A DNA stretch of 64,000 nt from assembly GCF_035582795.1 (NCBI RefSeq), contig NC_134370.1:41899501-41963500 (forward strand), written 5' to 3'. The DNA is from Mycteria americana (taxonomy: Eukaryota > Chordata > Aves > Ciconiiformes > Ciconiidae). Made by a program: the position numbers and the translations under genes. Of the stretch, positions 48,064 through 61,888 are shown one piece after another (position 1 is the stretch's first letter; each line of letters begins with the position of its first letter). Under the pieces are notes generated by a model. That model was not told the DNA's origin, ran no database searches, and worked only from the letters and a program-made list of their open reading frames with translations.

Positions 48064-48293
48064 CTTGCCAGGCAACCAGGGCACAGTCTGACATTGATTT
48101 TAAATTGGGCAGCAGTCACTGCAACTCCAGTGCATTGGAAAGCTCCTCCTTGGCTTCATCTTGTCCAAGGAAGCAGTTTGGTAAGAGGTAAGTCCCCGTC
48201 TCTAAGCATCCGAGACGAGCATCCAGGCGCTGTGGCAAGCATAGGAAACGGTTCACTTCATATTCGTGTTGGCATTCTTCTTCCTAAGGAGGG
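48064..48293 (-). other. SGMS1: SGMS1 5' leader within the first coding exon
   Basis: A good acceptor (CTCCTTAG, AG at 48295-48294) lies 230 bases before the start codon, so the first coding exon seems to start at 48293 with untranslated sequence. The leader has several upstream ATGs: short ORFs of 2, 5, 6 and about 20-28 codons, and one that overlaps the main start in another frame. Such a leader often lowers translation; that is inference here. Confidence 0.6.
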
Positions 48294-51200
48294 GAAAACC
48301 CCAAAACCAGTCATTAGGACAGCATTTACCAATAGTCTGCAATTCATGTTTGAAGACAAAATTACTGCAAAAGAATAGCTAGACTCTGGCATGGAAAAGA
48401 CTAACTGATTTGAGCTCTAGCCTTGTACACACAGCACTGTCCTTTCTGAGCTTGCTTACTGATTTCTCAAGAGCTTTAACAGTTTTGTATTATAACCACA
48501 ACTTTGCAGCTGTGGGAAGGACTCTCTCCTGCTCTATATTTGTTAAATTTTCTGTTAGTAGGCAGCTCTGTAACCAGTACCCAAACTCCTCTTAAAATCA
48601 TAATACTAATGGATTTAAGGATCTACAGAGCAAAAGTTTAGTGTTATTCATGTCACAAACCTTCTCTCCCCCTTACAGATATCTTAATGGTATCTTAATG
48701 CAGTATGTTGCCTCTAGTTATTGAATAGGAAGCCTATTTTTTGTTCTGCAAAGCAAAAATATCTAGTGTACCACAAAAAATGCTTTTCTGCAGGTCAGCA
48801 AAACAAAAAAAAAAAATTATGTAGATAAGCAAGGTTATACTCTCTGGGTCAAAGCACCAGCAGGAAAATCAATGCCCAAACAGGTTAGCGTGAAAATAAA
48901 TCGAAGCATTTAGATTTGAAGGACTCTAGCAGATGTTTAGCAGCTCTTCAAGGTAAATGTTACAGTTTCTATGGTATACTGCTACAATTCAAATAAACGT
49001 TTGTCATCAGCTAAAAAAGGAACCAGTAGAAAAATGAAAGTGAAACTTAAAAAAAAAAAGGGGGGGGGAACCAGGTAACAAACTTTTACTCCCAATTAAT
49101 TACAAAAATAGTTTAGAAAGCTTAGAAAAGCTGATCACTTCCAATGCAAAAATTACAGGAAAACAGATGTTACTTGCTGGAACCTCTTCCTGCATTTTTG
49201 AGACACAAGCAGCAAAATTCTCAGCATGAGACAGCAATCATGTGGCAGTGAACACCACCAGCAAATTCCCAGGTTTGAGATGTTTATTCAACGAACAAAC
49301 AAAAAATGGTCCTCCCCAGAACAAACAGAGGAAAGCAGTTAGAACCCTTGTCTCCAGCCTGCCATCCCATGGACCAAGTCTCTCCTGCAAGAGGCTGAGG
49401 CATTGTAAACACAAAGTGACCTAAAGAAAGTAACAGCATGGGGTAAAAAACACTTCATATTTTCAAAAGTCATATCATGCCTTTATCAGCTTAAAGAATA
49501 TTTTTAGCCTCTTACAAGCTACCAGATGTTTGTGTTTCATCACAGGGAGCAAAGTCGCACTGAGGAAAACCAAAATAATCTACACCACTGGCACGATTTG
49601 AGTAGAAGTCATACAAAACAGATACAGAGCTATACTCCTATGCCAAACATGACCATGCTGCACATAAATATATTTTTTGACCTGTTACCTCTAAACCGAG
49701 CAAGAAACACAACGTGCAGTTTTTAATCTGCTTCTCCGTGGAATGAACCAGGTCTGGTGACTGAGAAAAGAAAAAGCTTTGGATAAAGGACTAGCAGTAC
49801 CTTGCGTACGCCACCTCTCGCTGGGCACACCATGCATGTGCACGTATTTAAATCCGTGGAGCAAACAGGGATTAAGATGAATATTCCCCCTTGCGAATAT
49901 CTGCGCTGTTTTAAAACAGCGGAAGAGAGAATACAGCTCTATTTTCTTTCTTTCTTTTTTTCAGTGCAATTATATGTACTGAGGAAGGCTTTTAGCCACG
50001 GATCACTTCATTATTCAAGTTGTGTTTAGCAAATCAGTATTTAGTTACACAGCTCTGAACATGGAAAAAAAGGATGGATTAAATTATGCATGTTAACCCA
50101 CATTAGAAACTCCTATAAGACTTTGACCAAAGGAGAGCAGGTCCTGAAATCAGGGTCTGAAAACAGGGCACCTGAAACCCTGGGTCTGGCACCAGCTGCA
50201 GCACAAAGCATGAACCCTGCATCCTTACTCCATGCCAGGGAGAGCTGGTGTCACCAGCAGTTATGGGAAGATGTTTTGCCTCCAGCTCCCCGTTTGGCCT
50301 CAGTCTATGCTTTAAGGGCAATGTCAGCCTTGAGCTGTCTTGCTTGTGCTAATGCCTGTGGCTCGACTCACTCACTGCAGACCAAGGAGATGGAAACACC
50401 ATCACGTTTTTGATGTCCACAATATTTCAGTCTCAAGTGATGCACCAGTAATTCACAACTCAAGGAATCAGTGTCTATGTGAATGAAAATGCAACACACA
50501 CTTTCACACCTGTCCCAGGGTCGAACCTCAGGTTGAAATCCATGAGATGCAGTACCAGAAACTGCACAGCATCAAATTAACAACTAATACTAACAGACTT
50601 CCCTATGGGCTTGCTGTTTTTGAGGGTACCACCTTACGATCTTGATAAAGCCTATTTTTTAACCCTGTTACAAAACCTGGGCTCTTAGTCTGCAGCAGGA
50701 CCTCATTTTCCCAGGCCATTTACAGCTACATTGGGTGCCTCTCCAAGTTTTGCTTTACAAATTCAGCATGGATTTGGGGTTGTCGGAGCACTCTGTGTAC
50801 ACCACGAGGTGAGGCAGTATTAAACCTCTTGAATTTTAAACACTGGAGTGACTGAATCACAGTTTCCCAAACCACTCAGAAAGGAGGAAAGTGGACCTTT
50901 AATCGTTATCCTCCTGACATACCAGCCTTTCTGTCCAGCCCTTGACAATGTACTGCAAACCTCCTGCATGCTTAAGGATTCAGGATCCCAAAGACACAGT
51001 GCAAAGGGCTGCATTCATCACTGTTCAGCAGCCTGTACGCCAACTTTCAAATTACACCTCCTTACTTACCATGCACATACATCTCCTCCTGCCACACCTA
51101 AGCCAGTAGTTTTTAAGATGAGCTCTGTGTGGAGCCTAAAAGAACAAAAATCTGTTGCCAGCTGCAAATACTACTCTGATACTGGCACAAGAGTCATAAT

Positions 51201-54200
51201 ATACTGGTGTAACCCCATGATACCTGGCCTGGCAGTGTTATGAGAAATAGCAAATGTGTGTGTCTTGCAGTAAAACTGCAGGGTTTGGCAATATTGCTAA
51301 AAACTACAATCGATTGAGAAACTTGCTCGTGCTTTAAACTCACCATCAGTAATGCTATTAAAGGTACCATACAGAAGAATAAAGACTGCTCGACTCCAAT
51401 TTTTGTGTCTTTATGGAATATAAAATATAAATATATCTCCTAAGAGTCTTTGTGGGTTTTAAAAATGACAAATCCCATCTCACACACAGAGACACACACT
51501 TTCACTCCATCTCGTCCTCTGTGGCTGGATGGACAACAATGGCATGGGGTTCATCCAAGGACCAAGAAGCTACTGAGCAGAAAGCTTCAGTCCTCACAGA
51601 TGACGTCTCTGAGAGCACAAGTGCAGTGCTGGCCAGGTGCAATCCCAGCCTGCTGCCATCACATCACCAGCGTGTAAATCACTATCAAACACCTTTTGTA
51701 AAAGCAGAGTAACTGATACTCATGGGAGGAAGAATTAGAGGAAAGATAATACTCTGCCAAGGATGCAGGCCACGGAGTTGTTTTCACTGAGAGTTAAAAT
51801 GAGGAAAAACAACTAAAATTTCTAACGAACACCTATCATTCAAACTTCCATTTCACAGTCTGTCTAATGGGGGAGGAATAGGCAAAAAAAAGCTTCTTTA
51901 CTAACACCTTCCAGCTTGTCACATTAAAAATACTTCATTTTCTAATTGTGCGTTCATGAAAGCTTGATCGGGTGAGGTTCACAGAAACAATATGGGAGAC
52001 TACAGCCCTTGCTGGCCCCTGGCTTCCACAGAAGGTCTTCTCCTGTCCACAAAAGCTGAAGACAGAAGGTGGGGATGGGCATCGGCTGCTGCCGGACCAC
52101 ATCCACTGGCTTAGCTTGGTCCCACTGCTCCAGCAAGGCATGGGCAGGGGGATGGGCCTCCCCAGCCTCCCCAAGCCTCCCCAGCTCTGATACGGGTTGT
52201 TAGCCTGGGCCAGGCAACTAAAACGCTCCCTCCATTCGCAGCAGATCTGCTTCGTTAAGGAGCCTGTACCTGATAATGAATCAAATAACAATGTGATTAT
52301 CATAATAATACCAATTGCACTATGATAATGATGCTGTGTAAAACCGGTATCTCAAAATACCCACACCACAAGACTGAGCAGGATGAAATAACTTCAGCAA
52401 GGGCTCCAGTCCCCACCTCCTTGTGTTTACATGACCTTTTTTCCTCTGCTCCTAGCAAACACTAAAGTGCTAACTCAAAACTTTCAGATCCTTTTCCCCT
52501 TTCCCGACAGGGAGTATTTCCCACTACCACTTCAGTCTGCCCATATGAGGGTTGTAATACCATAACCACTGCCACCCAAGTGGGTTAAACAAGTATTTGA
52601 GAGTGCACTACATAACCTTGCATATCAAAATCTGTTATCTTTTGCATCACTTTGCAGAGATGCGGTTTGGCATAAGGACAGAACGTGGGAGCATCCACCT
52701 CTTTGGTTAAAGGCCAAGATAATCAGCAATAAAATCATCAGCAGGCTATACCTCCACACTTGACTTGGCGGCCAAGGTGCAGAAAATTCTGCAGTTTTCT
52801 GTCTCTAGGTCTGCTTGGAGGATAACTAAGCACTCACGTTGGATGTCACTGTTTCAGATTTCATTTCAAAGTCCCTGGGCTCACCGCTGAGTGAGCGACG
52901 GACATCCCCCAGGCAGGTGGCACGAGACTTTGTCTGGGATGGCTGCAGGGTCCATGGAGCAGTAACCTTCCTCCACAACCCTGGAGCTGCCTTATAGGTT
53001 AAGACACTATTCCCTATTACCTCTAAACTTGCAAGCAGAAAGCATTACATCTCGCAATTAACACTTATGAGTTACCTAAACAGCAAAAAAAGACCCCCAA
53101 AACCAGTTTGTTCTTCTCTGATCTCCTCCTAAAGCACTTTGAAACCTGACCGAAGAAAACCTAAGTCTTCCCAAATCAAATCACGCCTTCCTCATGTTTG
53201 TACAGTGTTTTTATTTTCTGAGCGAGGACTTTTGCTGCCAAGGCAACAGTCACTATAGAAATCAGTAAAATAACCAGCCATTTCAGAAACCTCCTCACAA
53301 GGAGCCAAGGAGATTTTCAAATCCTTTCAGAGGCAGGGGGTGTGTTTCAGTTGCAACACCGAGCATCCTTCCCAAACACCCCAGAAAAGTTGAGATGATA
53401 AAAACATTAGTAAAAAATAGTGTTAAAACAAGCAAGGTCCAGGGATAAGCACAGTTTGAAGATAAAACAGTGACATTTTCTCCCTTGGAAAACAAACTCA
53501 GAGATGCACACTGATTATGCATGCACACACGTAAACAGGAGAAAAATCAACTGCTGTAAGGACTGAAGTTTTAATGCTTTAGAAACTAACCCACAAGTGA
53601 ATTCCCCAACCTCTCCGGTGAGCAGAAGTTACACAGAGACCAAATACTCCGGATGAAAGCCGGGAGCTCTTGTCCTGCATTTTTACAGCACAAAACAAAC
53701 TGTAACAGCAGGGTCTGAGTCACTGCTACAGTCACCTCCTCTGTACTTGCAAAGCACCTCTGCACACCAGTTTGCAACCAGGCTGCCACAAATTCTGTGC
53801 TGGATATCACTAACAAGCTCTCAAGCAACGTACCAAATTGCTTCCCTCCCTCCAGGATAGCCTTGCCTCCAAACCAGAGATTGCCCCTTGCAAGAGGCTG
53901 CACCACTAGCAAACAAGAGACTGTTGGCATTTTAAACACTACAATAAGGCTGGTTTTGTGCTATAAATACAAATATATGCAACTGAAAAATATCTGTAAG
54001 TATAAAATTGAGGCACAGGTGGGCTCACGAGTTTCACAGAGCTCTGAGATAGGTTTCCAAGGTCGCTCCCAGATGGAAAACATTGTCCTGCGGACACAAA
54101 GTCAGAGCAAGCAGAATTACTATTACGAAAAGAGAGGCTGGGATCAATATGTGAAGCAACACCCACATACCCTGAATAGCTACTTACACAGCTTCAGAGA

Positions 54201-55200
54201 GAGGGGAAAAAATTGCCTGCATACCAGATAAATCCCCAAGCAGCCCATTTTTTCTAAATTACTCTATAGGAAGAAGAAAAAAAAAACCCACCATATACTT
54301 CCTATCCTAATTTAACAAAAAAGTAAGGAATGAAAATCCACTCACAGGCAGGGATCTCAGTATAACAGCTCTGAACCCAACCTCAGAGTTCAGTGGCAAG
54401 GATTTCAAAGTGAAAGTACTTGCATCAAATCTGAATAACCAGACAGCTCATCTTCAGATGGGAAACACTGCTAGTGAGTATCTCTGCTACAAAAATGCAT
54501 CACCTATATTGCATGTGTGTATGTGTATAGGTACATACATGCACACGTTCTATACTAGCTGACCGATACACCTTGTCCCTCCAAACCTGATGAAGCCTCA
54601 TCCCTTTGCTTCTTCATTAGCCCTACTCTCTTTGCTCAGCTTTCTTCCTCCCCCTTCTTCTTCCTTGGGCTTGGAAGTAGTTATGGAAACCAGCAAGGAA
54701 ACCAGCAAACACTCACAAGAAGGCTTCACCTGACCACCAATCTCATCACGGGAGCAGTTGCTAAGCAGGGCTTTTGTTTTGACACTGCGGAAATCCTGCT
54801 TCAAGTGATCGTGATCCGGTGGTGGAAAGGATGGGGTGGAGAGGGCAGGTCCTGCCTTTGGTTTAAGTTACAAACAATTATTTTAGACTGAAAAGTCTCC
54901 TCAAACACAGGAGGGAAAGCCAGGCACCAGGACCAGAGCCCCAGCTGGCACCCACAGGAACAGCTATTGCCTTGCCGCCTATGGCAGGGATAACCCAAGC
55001 ACACCTCTAATTTTGTACTGCATACCACAATCCTAATGTCTAAATCCTAAATTAATGCTACACCTGCAACAGAAATGGGATGAATATTAGGTTATTTTTG
55101 AACGGCTGCAATAGGAAACCCACCTTCCGACTCTCCACCCCAAATGCTTTTAGTTCTGTGCAAGAAAGATGCAAATAACACCACAAAGTTAATTTGCACT

Positions 55201-55228
55201 GGGGGGTGGGGGTGGGGGGGTGGGGGGT
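55201..55228 (+). repeat. G-quadruplex motif G6-T-G5-T-G7-T-G6
   Basis: Four runs of 5-7 G are separated by single T, which fits the strict quadruplex pattern with one-base loops, the most stable arrangement. It is on the strand opposite to SGMS1 RNA, i.e. the template strand. Confidence 0.95.
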
Positions 55229-58200
55229 GACAACCAAAAAACAAAACCACAGCTATATTCAACTGCTAAGAATATTATCCTTGAGAGAAAGTGGGCTTGT
55301 ACTATTTCAGCCCTCCACCCGCAAAGGGGCGCATGAAAATATTAACGGACCATCACAAATCTTTACACATGAGTAATCTGCTTTGACACCAGGATCTTTA
55401 ATTCTTCAGCAAAGACTTCTACAGCAGGACTCAACCCATCCACCACATCAGTCGCTTTTTTGCTATATACAAACAAAAACCCCCATGGATACCACAACGC
55501 GCGCCACACTCAAACCTTGAACATCTGGTTTCTGGACTGAAGCAACCCTAAGTGTTCCTGGGCTCTGCACTTGGGCAGCAGCAAGCTCTGGCCATCATCT
55601 CCAACGCAGCTAAACACACATCTGTGTTACGCCTCAGGATCTGGGTCAGCCGAAATAGTCTCTGGAAATAGAGCCCCGTGTCCTCATCCAACCTCTGAGC
55701 TAACTCCGTTACTAACGAGAACGAAACGATACTTGCGTTCTTCTTGAAAAAAGCAGAAAAAGTGGTTTTTCACTCCACAAGGCATAGAAATGGGGAGAGG
55801 ATGGGGTAGGGCAGAAGGATGGAAACAAGAAAGTAAGGAGAAACTAAATGTTCGCAACAAGCTCCATATTTTAACTCGGTTAACCAAGGTCAGGTGTTTT
55901 GATTTTTTTGTTGTTGGTTTTTTTTTTTTTTAACCTACATTGAATACCTAAAAGTCATTTATTGTTAGAAAGCCAGATTTGTGGTGAGCCTCCAGGTATC
56001 TAAGTAGTAGCAAGAAAAAAAAAAAAAATTAAAAAAAATCAAAACAGAAAGGCAAGTTTTGCCTAAGGAAAGTGAGGACAGTCTTATGACTGATGGTAAC
56101 ATGCTTCTAAAATGCACACTCCAGTGTATTTTGCCAAACCAGCCATGCAGATTGGGAAAAAGAAAGCCAGATGAAACTACAGTGAAAAACAGAGCCTCAC
56201 TGAAGGCTTAAATCAATTAATTGCCCTATTTTTTTAATATTTGGGTTTTTTACTGGACATGTGTTAGACAGCATCCAGACCACAACAGTTGCTTCCTCCA
56301 AACTGCCTTTCCCTGAATTACGACTAAAGCAAAGAAAACCGAGTTTACACGCTCAGAATCCCAGCCTAGAATAATGTTTCCATATTTCATTAGAAATATA
56401 AATATATTATTTCAAATACACTACTTTTGAAGTCCAGCACATCAGGCCCAGACCAAAAAGACTCCAAGCCTCAAGAGTTGAAATATAAGTATCTATATAT
56501 CTTCATGCAAGATGCTGTTTTCTGCATTTCAGCTGTTACTATTCATAAACCCACTCAAAAGACACAACATCAACATTATTAATTTTCAATGCTATTACCC
56601 TTGTAAAACAAAACAATTCCTGGGTTTGCCTTTATTAATTTAGTTTTATCTAACACATACTGATCCCTTGTCTGAAAGACAGAACACCACAAATATTCAA
56701 AATTATTTCTGGTATAAATAGTCCTAACCCAATTTTTGAACACATATTCCTCCTCTTTCCAGCAGTATCTGTTCAGCATTGTACCATAAATCAAATATTT
56801 AGATCTGGAAGACGTATATCTGTATGAAGGAGAGGAAGATTCTTATTGCACACTTGGTCTAGAACAACCAGAAACCCAGGAAAGACTAGAAAAAGAAAAA
56901 AAAAAAAGGTATTTTTGATTACCAATGAGTTATGGGTGTACAATCTTAACAATGGGAACTCGTCTCACTAGAGCCAGATCTACTGAAAATTCAGATGAAC
57001 TGCCCTGGCATCTTCCTTTTGTGGTTAACGCTACAAGCAAGAAAAATATATCTCAGCTTGCTTGCCAGACTTCAGCCACCTTCCTTACTCTCTTTGGCGC
57101 CAGTCTCATGGATGCCAAATCCTGCTGTTTGCAGTGGAAATCTGCCACTGTCGGCATTCGGTGTGATGGCAAACACACGCTCATGTTCATTCAGCAAAAT
57201 CCAGTGCAGCTGGAGAGACAAATCCTCTCTCCTCCTCAGTCCACCCATCCAGCACCTCCTTCTTCAAAAGCACGAGTGCCAGAAAGGGATGGCAATTCAG
57301 ACCAGCTCTGTTCCCTGCTCTAAGGGTCCCTATTTTTTTGCCTTTTATAGATAATTTCATGATTGTTGCTTGGTGTTTCAGGACTGCTGCTGCTGCCACC
57401 AAATGTGATACTTTGATGCTGCAACAAGCTCCAAATTTCAGAATTTGGACTTCAGAAACCCAAGATATTCCTCCCCCAGCGCTGAAAAGTAGCTTTATCT
57501 CTGTATGGGACTCCAGATCTTAACGCCATCGACTAGTCATACTCAGCTGCTCCCAATCTATGTCAGACATGCCATCCCTCCCATTGATTATTCTATGATA
57601 CCAGCAAATCCTACTTAAATCTTGCTTCTGACAACAATTCATCATTGAACCCAAAGAACAGGTATGCACAAACATCCTCCCCAAAACTTTAAGTGTTCCT
57701 AACATTTTTAATTGCCAGATATTTTAAGAGAACAAAACAAAGTTGAAAACACACTTGCTTCCACACTGACACTGACAGTGACTGTGTGTACTACCAGGTA
57801 TTAGTCAAAAAATTTCCAAGACCACAAGCAGAATCACTTGAAATCATTATAGTGTGTTCAAAGTCTGCAAAATAATTTATGTTTTAAATATTCCTCTCAG
57901 CTTAAAGTTATGATCAACTATGTTCACAAATAAGGAGAGATAAGGAAAGGTAAGAAACTTGTATCTTGCTATCTAACTGTTTTGGAAATTATTAATATTT
58001 CAATAACCGACTGAAAGCCTCAGAAGTAAGTTCCTCCTGCAGACATCCAATTAACTTCAAATTTTTTTTCTAATGTGCCTGCATCATGTTGTCCTAACAT
58101 CTTTATGGAGATGTCCATTAGCCACCCAGAAACTCTGGTTATGATCCCAGGCAGGGTGGCTCTCAGCCATCCTTTCTTTTGCAGGTACTGACTCCACTGT

Positions 58201-59065
58201 CTGGCACACCAAACACGAAAGACTGGATGACTGCGTAACAGATCCACACGCTGAACTGGTAGGTTTTGAACACATCAATGAAATCAGTTCAAAAAGTAAC
58301 CTGTAATTCCAGCCAAACAAGTGAACCTCAGCTCGAGGTACTGGGTAAGTATGACTAGCTTGCATTCATGTCATGGAAATTAAGCTACATTTAAAAATAG
58401 TATTTAATGAAAACAATATTTCAGCTCACAAACTCCCCCACCTGGGGAACACTATCATCAACTACCTACCCACGGCCCATAAAACTGCTGCAAAGCAACT
58501 CAAAACAGAGTGCAAAGCTCAGTCAGCAGTTCGTTCACAATTCACAACCAGAAATAATTACAAATACTTAAATCAGGTGCCTTTTGAGATGGTTGTTCAT
58601 ACGATACCTCTTCTCCTGCCACAGAAGGGATGGAGGGATCAGACCCAGCCTGCTATCATCAGCACATGATTGTCCAGCTGCTAGCATGAGTGCACAGCCT
58701 CTAGCAAACTTTGCTTACTAGTCTAAACATTTTCTTTTAACTAGAAGGCAGCAAACTGAGCTGTACACTATGAACTGTATGATGCACTCCTCAAAATCTG
58801 TGTTTCCTTTCATTAAATTGTACATTAGGTGGGAGGAGTTAATGGCTTCTAGCACAGCACTAGACATAATGTCATTTCCATGATCCACCCCAATGTAAGC
58901 GTCCATGGACTACATCACAGCGCGTACACTTTATCGAGCACGTAACAACTGTAGCTCCCTGCAGTGAACATTGGGTGCTTTCCATCCATGCGCTGCTCAC
59001 AGCAAACAATCAAATAGGTCAGATAATTTCAGTTGGTTTAGAAAATAAAAGCTGCATCCACCCTT

Positions 59066-59085
59066 GGGGGGGGGGGGGGGGGGGG
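59066..59085 (+). repeat. G20 mononucleotide run
   Basis: Twenty uninterrupted G. It can form a quadruplex or triplex and is a common place for assembly and polymerase errors. Confidence 0.9.
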
Positions 59086-61277
59086 ATATCAGCATTCCTT
59101 CCCAGAAAGTAGATGCGTGAATTAACCATTTAATCAATTAAGGGATGCCTGTCACTCTGAAAGGATCACCGAGCTGCTCGCCTGCAAAAGCAAGACTGGG
59201 CTTCATAGGTCCCAGTACACAAACAGGTTAACATGCATTAAGGAGGACAAGCCCTGCTTGTTTACAGCAGCAAGAGAATGGCAGAAATCCAGCAGCACTT
59301 TCCAGCCACAGAAAGAGGAACCCAAGTAAATTGCAGGGAAGGAGATGAGAGGGAGGGAGAGGAGGAAGGATTTAAATCTGCGGTCACGTGGACGCCATAG
59401 CTTTCTGCAAGCAGATGGGTGAAGCCCAGATTAGCAAGGTATTAACGAAAGCAAGGCAGTAACGCTGATGAGGTGCAGCTCAAAAATAGCCAAACTCTGA
59501 CTTGCCTCGCCAAGCAGAGCAGAGCAAAGCTCCCCTCTCACGGACGGACTGGTGTCAGCCACAAAGCCACAGCTCTGCTGACTGGTGGGAAAGGATGGGA
59601 GATTGCAAGAGAAGCTGAGCATGGTTGGGAAAAGCTACTGAGGCTGAAGCTAAAAGACGAATGGCAAAGTAGATAACAAAGTAGCAGCTACCCAGGAGAG
59701 TGCAATATTCCTTTAAATCAACCTCCAGCAGCAAGATGCAAAAGGCTCGCTGGGAAAAAGCCCCTCCTGTAGGTAAATACTCAGAAGACACACTCTCTAT
59801 AGGGATGTCCAGCAGGATGCAATAACTCTGCTGCGTACCTGAGTAAGCAAGCAAAACAAGGGAATAACAATTATGCTGATGTTTCTAATGTGCAGGGGTT
59901 CATCCAAGCAGCAGAGCGGTTAGGATGCTACGGTACTGCAGAAACTCTTCTGACAAGGAGCCCTTGAGAGTGGGACACCGGTAAAACGCCATCCAGCTGC
60001 CTTGTGGCAGGCTCTATGACTACGCAGCACTCCCTCAAGGCCTGGAAAATGTATATAACACCTCCTAAACAGATTAGTAAACAGAATATTTTAAGAGTAC
60101 AAAACAAGTAAGGGCCAACCTTACATAGCTACTGCTTTACCTACCCATCCCATGCTCAGACTCGTTCTACAGGACTATCCTTGAACCATGCTCTGACATG
60201 CATCTTTAGGTAAATGCTAAGAACATCTTCAAGATCATCTAAACCTGATAAAATACAGCATTTTAATAAGAGGCCATAAAAAGAAATTATCTTCCATGTA
60301 GAAAGATCATGAAAATTCACCATCAGTCCTCCAGTAATGCCAGTACTTCTCCTGCAAGCAATACAGAGCTGTTGAAATGACTACTGACAGAAAGAAGGTA
60401 CTATTTTGGAAACGATAAGATCAAGTACTGTAAAGTGTTCATACCAAAAGACATTAAACTGTCACAGTAATTTGCATTTGGGGTTTGTGGGCGTGCTTGG
60501 TTTTTTTTTTTATTATTTGGGCGATTTTTGTGGGGGTGAGGGTGGGGCTGCATTACCAGAGTTTGCACAGAACATAAATACACATGGTATTTGCTTTTAA
60601 AAGCAAGTATATTATTATCTGCCCTTAGGCACTCCAAAACCTTTTTATTGGGTCTGAAAATACCTACATTCACAAATATTTAATGTGGGCAAGAGGATAA
60701 AAGTACCATGGAAGAAATCCTGATGAAATACACAGCTCACCCTACATGGCACCACAACAGCACTGAAAAAAAGCACCGTCTTATAGATTTTATTTCACAT
60801 CATTAGTGAAACAATGTAGGGACTTGATTTAATTTGATCCTGAGACAAACTCATGCTGGTCTGAATCAGTCTTCTGCAGCCAAATTACAAAAGCCTGACC
60901 TCACAGCAACAGCCCAGGAGTAAAAACAGCATCTCCCATCAAGTACAGGCAAAGGGAACAGCCGGCACACGAACCAGCCCAGTTCAGCTACAGCATGTGC
61001 ACATGGGTAATGCAGCCTGTCTGATCCCAGCCGAAATGCAAGACATGCCATGCACGGCACCAGGTGAATTAAGATTTAAGGGGAAAAACACTGATCTCAG
61101 ACCAGAAAAGCCAGCAGCTATACAACAGCACAAGGATATTGCGTTCCTGTCTGTTACAGGGATTTCTTGCCCTCACCAGAGGGCACAACATGATCTGCAG
61201 GAAACCGGTTGTCAACAGCAGGGCTGAAGGCTCTCCTCATTTTCTGGAGGAGTATCAATATTTAGAAAGTTTGAAAG

Positions 61278-61304
61278 TTACTAAATATTTACAATATTTA
61301 GTAA
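61278..61304. repeat. 12-bp AT-rich inverted repeat with nested direct repeat
   Basis: TTACTAAATATT and AATATTTAGTAA pair perfectly around a 3-base loop. The segment ATCAATATTTAGAAAG also occurs on each side, at about 61255 and 61304. Confidence 0.9.
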
Positions 61305-61856
61305 TCAATATTTAGAAAGACCCTGAGAAAGAGTGGTACAGCTACCGGGGAGGGGAGCACCACACACACAGCGCCAGCCCAAAAATCAGGAAACTTGCAT
61401 TTCCTTAGTTTCTCTAAAAGCCAAGTTCACTAAATTAACCAAGTAACCAATTTCCTTACACTCTTCATTAAATAAAATATGAAGGGCAGGCAGAGACATA
61501 AAATATAAATGCATACACTTCCATAAGCAACAGGCCCTGTTATTGTAGATGCCGCATAAATCATTGAGGACAACGGGACTTATGTTCCCTAACGGAGGGC
61601 ACGGAATTCAGGGTCAGTTAGCAGGCAAGGAAATTTTACACTAACAAGGGTTGCATTTATATTCACCTTCGTGATCCACACTGCCTAGAAACACCAGAAA
61701 CTGCTTTGGTTCATGTATTATTTAGTCAGGCCAAACAGGTGAAAGGCAGAATTAAACCTCAAGACAAACATCGGATGATTTTGGTGTGGATCTCCACCAA
61801 ATATAAAACTTGCAATGGGATGGCAGGACACAGTTTAATCAGTTTGGTAATTAAAG

Positions 61857-61888
61857 TCTGGTTTAATCAATTTGGTAATTAAACCAGA
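61857..61888. repeat. 11-bp inverted repeat with overlapping direct repeat
   Basis: TCTGGTTTAAT and ATTAAACCAGA pair perfectly around a 10-base loop. The left neighbour (61833-61855) repeats GTTTAATCAGTTTGGTAATT with one mismatch, so the hairpin seems to have grown from a local duplication. Confidence 0.9.

Noticed and set aside
48064..48084. N-terminal extension of SGMS1 by seven codons
   Set aside because: The upstream codon is GTG, not ATG. The ATG at 48063 matches the human start and length exactly.
51060..51075. Donor-like GGTAAGTAAGG (minus) as an SGMS1 5' exon end
   Set aside because: A lone splice-like motif in 15 kb of sequence is expected by chance, and no matching acceptor or conserved sequence supports it.
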